From assembly GCA_021781855.1 (NCBI GenBank), contig JAJXWC010000024.1, positions 1 through 18,482 on the forward strand: a stretch of DNA of 18,482 bases, written 5' to 3'. Below the pieces are notes generated by a model, which saw only the letters and a program-made list of their open reading frames with translations, had not been told where the DNA came from and made no database searches. Origin of the DNA: Bacillota bacterium (GTDB lineage: Bacteria; Bacillota; Bacilli; Lactobacillales; Streptococcaceae). A program made the translations under genes and the position numbers. Below are positions 14,291-18,482 of this stretch, in pieces. Every line of letters starts with the position of its first letter. Position 1 is the first letter of the stretch.

Positions 14291-15040
14291 ATGTTGAACT
14301 TTTTACATATAAATTGGAGTGAACTAGGAGCAATGTTGCTTGGTAAAGCGATTGATATTCTTTGGCTCAGCTTACTTTTTTTCGTCTTATACCAAGTTGC
14401 TTCACGGATTGTCAAAAAATTATTTAAGAATTATAGCCAGCGAAAATGGACCGATTCTGCACGAATTTTAACTTTTTCTCGATTAACAACTTCGGGAATT
14501 CAATATATTACTGTTTTTCTCTATGTTTATACAATTCTTGGAATTATCGGTATTCCTGTGGGAAATATTCTAGCTGGGGCAGGTATTTTCGGTGTGGCAC
14601 TTGGTTTTGCAGGACGTGACCTTGTCGCTGATATTATCAACGGGTTTTTCATTATTGTGGAACATCAAATCAATGTCGGTGATACCATTCGTTTTGAAAA
14701 TCTGGGAATTGAAGGTGTCGTAAAAACAGTCGGTATTCGCTCAATTACTCTGATTTCAAATGATGGTGCAACAGCCTTTATTCCTAACCGTAATATTGAG
14801 TCGTTGAAAAATTTCTCTTATGGTGACCGTACAGTATTTTTAGATGTACCTGTTGATTTGACCGACCTATCAAGAGTAAAATCACATGTTTTGCTCGTTA
14901 ATGCAAATTATTCACAAGTCAAGTTTTTGGGTATTGTCAATGTTGAGGAAAAATTATTTATCCGTAGTTCTTTAACCGCTCCATTGAGCGATTTAGGTGC
15001 TTTGAAAATGGAAATTTTTGATCAATATTATGAAAAATAG
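14291..15040 (+). CDS. mscS: MscS-family small-conductance mechanosensitive channel
   Basis: A 249-residue membrane protein. Helices lie at about 18-40, 63-86 and 91-125. The third carries the Gly/Ala pore pattern of MscS (NILAGAGIFGVALGFAGRD) and leads to INGFFIIVEHQINVGD, the start of the cytoplasmic beta domain. EGVVKTVGIRSITL and FIPNRNIESLKNFS are family signatures. The channel opens under membrane tension to release solutes during hypo-osmotic shock. The start is uncertain: ATG 14291 has AGG only a few bases upstream, and ATG 14333 has AGGAG in nearly identical context (TAGGTGCAATGTTG against TAGGAGCAATGTTG). I keep 14291 because INWSELGAMLLGKA looks like the normal N-terminus. Its stop codon lies in the terminator stem. 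Confidence 0.9.
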   Translation: MLNFLHINWSELGAMLLGKAIDILWLSLLFFVLYQVASRIVKKLFKNYSQRKWTDSARILTFSRLTTSGIQYITVFLYVYTILGIIGIPVGNILAGAGIFGVALGFAGRDLVADIINGFFIIVEHQINVGDTIRFENLGIEGVVKTVGIRSITLISNDGATAFIPNRNIESLKNFSYGDRTVFLDVPVDLTDLSRVKSHVLLVNANYSQVKFLGIVNVEEKLFIRSSLTAPLSDLGALKMEIFDQYYEK

Positions 15041-15068
15041 ATTTGACCATTTCGTCAAATCTATTTTT
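15033..15068. terminator. Bidirectional terminator shared by the MscS-like gene and the 80-residue gene
   Basis: AAAAATAGATTTGAC (15033-15047) and GTCAAATCTATTTTT (15054-15068) pair perfectly over 15 bases around a 6-base loop. A and T runs flank both sides. The left arm contains the MscS-like stop codon (TAG, 15038-15040), and the right arm ends at the stop of the opposite gene. Confidence 0.9.
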
Positions 15069-15311
15069 TTAGTGTTTTCCTGTCAAATAAGCTTGCAAAG
15101 ACGCTACTGTCTTAATCTGATACGGACTTTTTGCCTGATTGATTTCAAGAAAGCCCTGTTCATAACCAGTTACAATAAACTTTGCTATTTCCTTGCCGTT
15201 GAGAAGTAAGTCATAAGCATTGTCAAGCTTTCGCAGTAAATACATTCGATATTTTGCGGTTCCTTTAAGGTCTGCTTCCGCAATCAACTTTTGCACCAAT
15301 TCGATGTCCAT
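15069..15311 (-). CDS. Small protein of unknown function, 80 residues
   Basis: It begins MDIELVQKLIAEADLKG. A basic helical stretch (KYRMYLLRKLDNAYDLLL) follows, then GKEIAKFIVTGYEQGFLEIN and a C-terminal helix ending TGKH. It has no membrane segment, signal peptide or motif I can name. The start at 15311 is chosen because GGAGG lies 5 bases before it; the ATG four codons earlier is part of that ribosome binding site region. It has its own good promoter (15350-15378) and a strong terminator directly after the stop, so it is very likely a real gene that can be transcribed alone. It also follows rnhB by 83 bases on the same strand with no clear terminator between, so read-through is possible. 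Confidence 0.75.
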   Translation of the reverse strand: MDIELVQKLIAEADLKGTAKYRMYLLRKLDNAYDLLLNGKEIAKFIVTGYEQGFLEINQAKSPYQIKTVASLQAYLTGKH

Positions 15312-15349
15312 TTTCTCCTCCATAATAATGTTGAATAATTACAAAGCCT

Positions 15350-15378
15350 ATTTTAGCAAAGCGCTTGTGTTTTTTCAA
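15350..15378 (-). promoter_or_regulatory. Promoter with a palindrome in its spacer
   Basis: Minus strand: TTGAAA (15373-15378), 17 bases, TAAAAT (15350-15355), each 5 of 6. The spacer holds the palindrome AAGCGCTT (15359-15366). CACAAGCGCTTTGC shares the core of a CcpA cre site but misses the outer TG and CA, so control by CcpA is only a possibility. Confidence 0.65.
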
Positions 15379-15394
15379 GATATTCGGAAGTCAA

Positions 15395-16171
15395 TTATTT
15401 TTCTTTTTCTATCATTGATTTAATTGGTTCATAGGATTTTCGATGAAGTGGCGTAATCCCATATTTTTCTAGTGCCGCCAGATGTTTTGCAGTTCCATAT
15501 CCTGCATTACGCTCAAAATCATACTCAGGAAATTCTAGCGAAAAATCACGCATCAGCTCATCACGTGTTACTTTTGCAATAATCGAAGCCGCTGCAATCG
15601 AACTACTCCGTGCATCACCATGAATAATCTTGGTCTGGGGAATTGACATCTCAAGCTGCATTGCGTCAATCAAAACGTGTTCAGGAACAACCGACAAGTT
15701 GGCTATCGCTTGCAACATAGCAAGTTTTGTTGCTTCATAAATATTGATTTCATCAATTTTTTCGTTATCAACAAGCCCAATACCAATCGCAATCGCTTTT
15801 TTCTGAATTTCGTTAAAAATCGCTTGATGCTTTGATTTTGGTACTTGCTTACTATCATTTAGTCCGCGAATTTTGCAATTTTTAGGCAAAATGACTGCCG
15901 CAGTAACAACTGGTCCTGCCAAAGGACCTCGTCCAACTTCATCAATTCCTGCAATCCGTTCAACACCTTGAGCATATAAAGCCTGTTCAAATTCAAGCAT
16001 TTGCTCCAACCGTTGATTTTCGGCGCTTTCTGCTAAGAGTTGTTTTCTTCGTGCTTTGATTGCAGACTGCACTCCTGAGCGCTTATCTAATTCAAATTTA
16101 GCAAATTCAGGTGCTTCAAAATCAGTTAATTCTGCCAATAGTGCTTTGATTTCCTTAATTGTCTGCGTCAT
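15395..16171 (-). CDS. rnhB: Ribonuclease HII
   Basis: A 258-residue enzyme that cuts RNA in RNA-DNA hybrids and removes single ribonucleotides from DNA. The catalytic set DEDD is visible: D and E in GIDEVGRGPLAGPV (about residues 75-88), D in LIDAMQL (about 169) and D in KVTRD (about 204). GDARSSSIAAASIIAK is the family signature. A helical N-terminal extension of about 70 residues precedes the core, normal for Gram-positive RNase HII. It overlaps rbgA by 17-20 bases and is translated from the same message. Two adjacent ATGs (16174, 16171) are possible. AAGGTG is 1 base from the first and 4 from the second, so I prefer the second. In lactococci this pair is usually found together. Confidence 0.94.
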   Translation of the reverse strand: MTQTIKEIKALLAELTDFEAPEFAKFELDKRSGVQSAIKARRKQLLAESAENQRLEQMLEFEQALYAQGVERIAGIDEVGRGPLAGPVVTAAVILPKNCKIRGLNDSKQVPKSKHQAIFNEIQKKAIAIGIGLVDNEKIDEINIYEATKLAMLQAIANLSVVPEHVLIDAMQLEMSIPQTKIIHGDARSSSIAAASIIAKVTRDELMRDFSLEFPEYDFERNAGYGTAKHLAALEKYGITPLHRKSYEPIKSMIEKEK

Positions 16172-17009
16172 CATTCACCTTGTCTAAGCAAAAACTCCCT
16201 AATTTTCCGTCACGCACGTCTTTCACGAACATCGTATAAAAGCGGTCATAATCCTCGCGAAATCCAAATCGAGCCGTCAAAGTCATAATCAAATCTGGAA
16301 TTTCAAGCTCAAAGTCATTTTCTGTCAGCCGATAACGTGTCGTTACAGCTGTTGGATAATTTTCCATAAAATAACCCAAGCCGAAAATTGTCACTTCATC
16401 CATGGGCAACAAATCATCTTTAATCGCCCCAGTCAATGCCAATTTCAATCCAACTTGCGTATCTTCAAATTTCGGCCACAAAATCCCAGGTGTGTCAAGC
16501 AATTCTAAATCTGGATTGGTACGAATCCATTGCTGACCTTTTGTTACACCTGGACGATTGCCCGTTACGGCGATTTTCTTGCCTGCTAAACGGTTCATCA
16601 ATGTTGATTTTCCTGCATTGGGAATACCGACAATCATCGTTCGCAAGGAAGAATGCTGAATTCCTCGCGCTGTATCACGCGCCAATCGTTCTGCCATAAG
16701 TTTTTTGGCAGCCACCGTCAAACGTTTTGCTGTATATTCTTCTTTGGAATTAATCGCAAGTGCCGCAAATCCTTGTCGTTCAAAATATTCCAACCATTTT
16801 TTTACGGCCAAATTATCTGCCAAATCAGCTTTATTCAATACCACTAAACGTGGTTTATCGCCGATAATCTGACTTAGCATTGGATTACGCGAACTCATCG
16901 GCAGACGTGCATCGGCCAATTCAATCACAAAATCTACATATTTTAAATTTTCCTGTACTTGCCGTCTGGCTTTTGACATATGTCCCGGAAACCATTGTAT
17001 CACTGCCAT
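16155..17009 (-). CDS. rbgA: Ribosome biogenesis GTPase RbgA (YlqF)
   Basis: A 284-residue circularly permuted GTPase needed for late assembly of the 50S subunit. The motif order is permuted as expected: NKAD (G4, 59-62) comes before the P loop GIPNAGKST (G1, 128-136), then GVT (G2, 154-156) and DTPG (G3, 172-175). The N-terminus QWFPGHMSKARRQ is the family signature and the C-terminal domain is the RNA-binding ANTAR-like part. AAGGAG lies 7 bases before the ATG. It is first in an operon with rnhB. The leader from the predicted promoter is about 220 bases and may fold (see the leader entry). Confidence 0.95.
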   Translation of the reverse strand: MAVIQWFPGHMSKARRQVQENLKYVDFVIELADARLPMSSRNPMLSQIIGDKPRLVVLNKADLADNLAVKKWLEYFERQGFAALAINSKEEYTAKRLTVAAKKLMAERLARDTARGIQHSSLRTMIVGIPNAGKSTLMNRLAGKKIAVTGNRPGVTKGQQWIRTNPDLELLDTPGILWPKFEDTQVGLKLALTGAIKDDLLPMDEVTIFGLGYFMENYPTAVTTRYRLTENDFELEIPDLIMTLTARFGFREDYDRFYTMFVKDVRDGKLGSFCLDKVNDDADN

Positions 17010-17031
17010 TTCATTTCTCCTTGTAAGATGT

Positions 17032-17198
17032 GAGTTCGTCCTAGTAGCTTGATGTTTCAGCGTACAGCCTTCAGAAGTAACAGAAATCTGATTGCTTTGA
17101 TGTTAGATTGCCACTGAACATTTGAAGAGATGAAAAATGTCGACTCCCTCAAACTTTCGTTACAGGCTAGTAATCATACACTCAGGAAGGTCGAACTC
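17032..17198 (-). promoter_or_regulatory. Possible structured leader of rbgA
   Basis: In the minus-strand RNA, GAGTTCGACC (from 17198) pairs with GGACGAACTC (ending 17032) at 9 of 10 positions, enclosing about 147 bases and ending about 20 bases before the ribosome binding site. The 5' arm can instead pair with GGGAGTCGA near 17138-17146, so two folds compete. It has no T-box sequence and no riboswitch I recognise. It could also be decayed repeat sequence. Confidence 0.4.
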
Positions 17199-17234
17199 AA
17201 TTTTTGTGACTGTTTTGTTTTTATCAATGTTACT

Positions 17235-17243
17235 ATTTTACCA
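17235..17243 (-). promoter_or_regulatory. Extended -10 promoter of rbgA-rnhB
   Basis: Minus strand TGG-TAAAAT (TAAAAT at 17235-17240). No convincing -35. It is the only good -10 upstream of rbgA that I can see. Confidence 0.45.
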
Positions 17244-17288
17244 TTTTTCAGCAATTATTGGGCAGGTGAGTTTACTTGATTGTTCTGC

Positions 17289-17353
17289 TGTAAAATAGTG
17301 TGCAAAATTTTACAAGCTGTTTTTTTGATTTTGATTGACAAATCAGGTAAATT
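17289..17353 (+). promoter_or_regulatory. Possible trhO promoter with two inverted repeats
   Basis: TTGATT (17325-17330), 17 bases, TAAATT (17348-17353) is a fair promoter. Its spacer holds TGATT-GACA-AATCA (17332-17345). Upstream, TGTAAAAT (17289-17296) and ATTTTACA (17307-17314) are exact inverted copies 10 bases apart. Both may be operators; I cannot name a regulator. The leader would be about 100 bases. Confidence 0.4.
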
Positions 17354-17463
17354 TAAATGAGTTCATCTTTTTAAACACAAAGCAGCGCTAAAATTCAAAA
17401 ATTTTGAGTCCAGCTAAATTGTCTGTTTTCAGATGCTCACAAAAAATTTTTCAAGGAGAAAAA

Positions 17464-18414
17464 ATGGCTCAGAATTACCGAGTTTTATTATACTATCAAT
17501 ATGTTCCAATCGAAAACGGAGCTGAATTTGCTCAAAAGCACCTCAATGCCTGTAAAGCAATCGGGCTGAAAGGTCGAATTCTTGTCGCTGATGAGGGAAT
17601 CAACGGTACTGTCTCTGGCACACTTGCTCAAACGAATGCCTACATTGAAATGATGAAAGCCGATGTGCGATTTGCAACTACAATGTTCAAAATTGATGAA
17701 GCCGCCGATAATGCTTTTAAAAAAATGCATGTCCGCTATCGTCCCGAACTTGTTAACTTAGGGTTGGAAGATGATATCAATCCGCTGGAATTGACCGGAA
17801 CTTATCTTGAGCCACAAGATTTCCGCAAAGCAATGCTTGATGAAAATACTGTCGTTATTGATGCACGAAATGATTATGAATATGACCTTGGACATTTTCG
17901 TGGTGCTATTCGTCCAGATATTCGTAATTTTCGCGAGCTTCCGCAATGGATTCGTGACAATAAGGAACAATTCATGAAAAAACGTGTGCTGACCTACTGC
18001 ACAGGTGGAATTCGTTGCGAAAAATTCTCTGGCTGGCTCGTCCGTGAAGGGTTCAAAGATGTCGGACAACTTCACGGTGGAATTGCGACTTACGGTAAAG
18101 ACCCTGAAGTTCAAGGCGACCTTTGGGATGGACAAATGTACGTTTTCGACAGTCGTATCGCCGTACCGATTAATCATAAAGAACATGTCATTGTTGGACG
18201 CGACTGGTTTGACGGTACGCCATGTGAGCGTTATATTAACTGTGCCAATCCTGAATGTAATCGTCAAATTTTAGCTTCAGAAGAAAATGAGGACAAATAT
18301 CTTGGTGGCTGCTCCGCCGAATGTCGGACTCACCCATACAATCGTTATGTGGCTGCTCACCATCTGACAGCGGACGAAACAGCAAACAGACTAGAAGAAA
18401 TTTCCGTACATTAA
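17464..18414 (+). CDS. trhO: tRNA uridine(34) hydroxylase TrhO (rhodanese family, UPF0176/YceA)
   Basis: A 316-residue protein. The N-terminal domain (1-95) has GLKGRILVADEGINGTVSG. The rhodanese domain (about 125-220) has VIDARNDYEYDLGHF and the catalytic cysteine C179 in YCTGGIRCEKFSGWL. A cysteine-rich tail (C254, C260, C265, C283, C287) may bind zinc. Members of this family use oxygen to make 5-hydroxyuridine at position 34 of tRNAs, a step towards mo5U and cmo5U; in Gram-positives, mo5U is the expected product. The ATG at 17464 follows AAGGAG by 5 bases; a TTG 20 codons upstream is in frame but has no ribosome binding site. The length is normal. It is monocistronic as far as the window shows. 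Confidence 0.93.
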   Translation: MAQNYRVLLYYQYVPIENGAEFAQKHLNACKAIGLKGRILVADEGINGTVSGTLAQTNAYIEMMKADVRFATTMFKIDEAADNAFKKMHVRYRPELVNLGLEDDINPLELTGTYLEPQDFRKAMLDENTVVIDARNDYEYDLGHFRGAIRPDIRNFRELPQWIRDNKEQFMKKRVLTYCTGGIRCEKFSGWLVREGFKDVGQLHGGIATYGKDPEVQGDLWDGQMYVFDSRIAVPINHKEHVIVGRDWFDGTPCERYINCANPECNRQILASEENEDKYLGGCSAECRTHPYNRYVAAHHLTADETANRLEEISVH

Positions 18415-18466
18415 GTTGATTTCTTCGACTCTTGACGCTTTCTCATGAAGCAGAGACTTATTTAGC

Positions 18467-18482
18467 GGGAGTTTCAACTCCC
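18467..18482 (+). terminator. Hairpin after trhO, cut by the window end
   Basis: GGGAGTT-TC-AACTCCC: seven perfect pairs, 53 bases past the trhO stop and ending on the last base of the window. A T run would make it a terminator, but it cannot be seen. Just before it, ATGAAGCAGAGACT (18445-18458) is an exact copy of 520-533. Confidence 0.5.

Noticed and set aside
17404..17463. TTG start of trhO at 17404
   Set aside because: No ribosome binding site; the ATG at 17464 has AAGGAG and begins the conserved domain.
1..18482. tRNA, rRNA or insertion-sequence transposase genes
   Set aside because: None seen on either strand.

Overview
The window reads as chromosomal DNA of a low-GC lactic acid bacterium, most likely a Lactococcus. 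This rests on protein recognition (LysA, IlvE, RNase HII and TrhO all look lactococcal), AGGAGG-type ribosome binding sites, sigma-A promoters with extended -10 elements, and two CodY-like boxes. The species cannot be fixed from the sequence alone. I ran no database search; all family calls are from reading motifs.

Layout, left to right. 1-228: 5' part of a small UPF0154/YneF membrane protein, minus strand, with a strong promoter. About 314-896: no gene, but an unusual mosaic of short hairpins that includes a 50-bp tandem duplication whose stem has changed on both arms. 962-1162: a small Asn/Gly-rich membrane protein. 1248-1393: first copy of a dispersed intergenic element. 1432-4265: an HscC-type Hsp70 coupled to a membrane-anchored J-like protein that lacks HPD. 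4411-5664: lysA. 5729-5825: second element copy. 5827-11708: gltD and gltB, overlapping by one base. 11961-12793, plus strand: a nucleotidyltransferase-like gene with an overlapping small partner, an accessory pair that looks toxin-antitoxin-like. 12788-12966: third element copy, which supplies the stop codon of that pair. 13179-14201: ilvE. 14291-15040: an MscS-family channel, divergent from ilvE. 15069-15311: small unknown gene. 15395-17009: rbgA-rnhB. 17464-18414: trhO.

How the genes work together. gltBD (glutamate from glutamine and 2-oxoglutarate), ilvE (branched-chain transamination using glutamate) and lysA (last step of lysine synthesis) form an amino-acid and nitrogen block. CodY-like boxes lie next to the gltB promoter and, much more convincingly, the ilvE promoter, which suggests joint repression when branched-chain amino acids are plentiful. 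rbgA-rnhB is the conserved ribosome-assembly and RNase HII pair. Accessory content is the Hsp70/J pair, the nucleotidyltransferase pair and the repeat elements.

The strongest leads for something undescribed are the HscC/J-like pair, the nucleotidyltransferase plus small-protein pair, the hairpin mosaic with covarying stems, and the terminator-promoter fusions at gltD/lysA and lysA/hscC.
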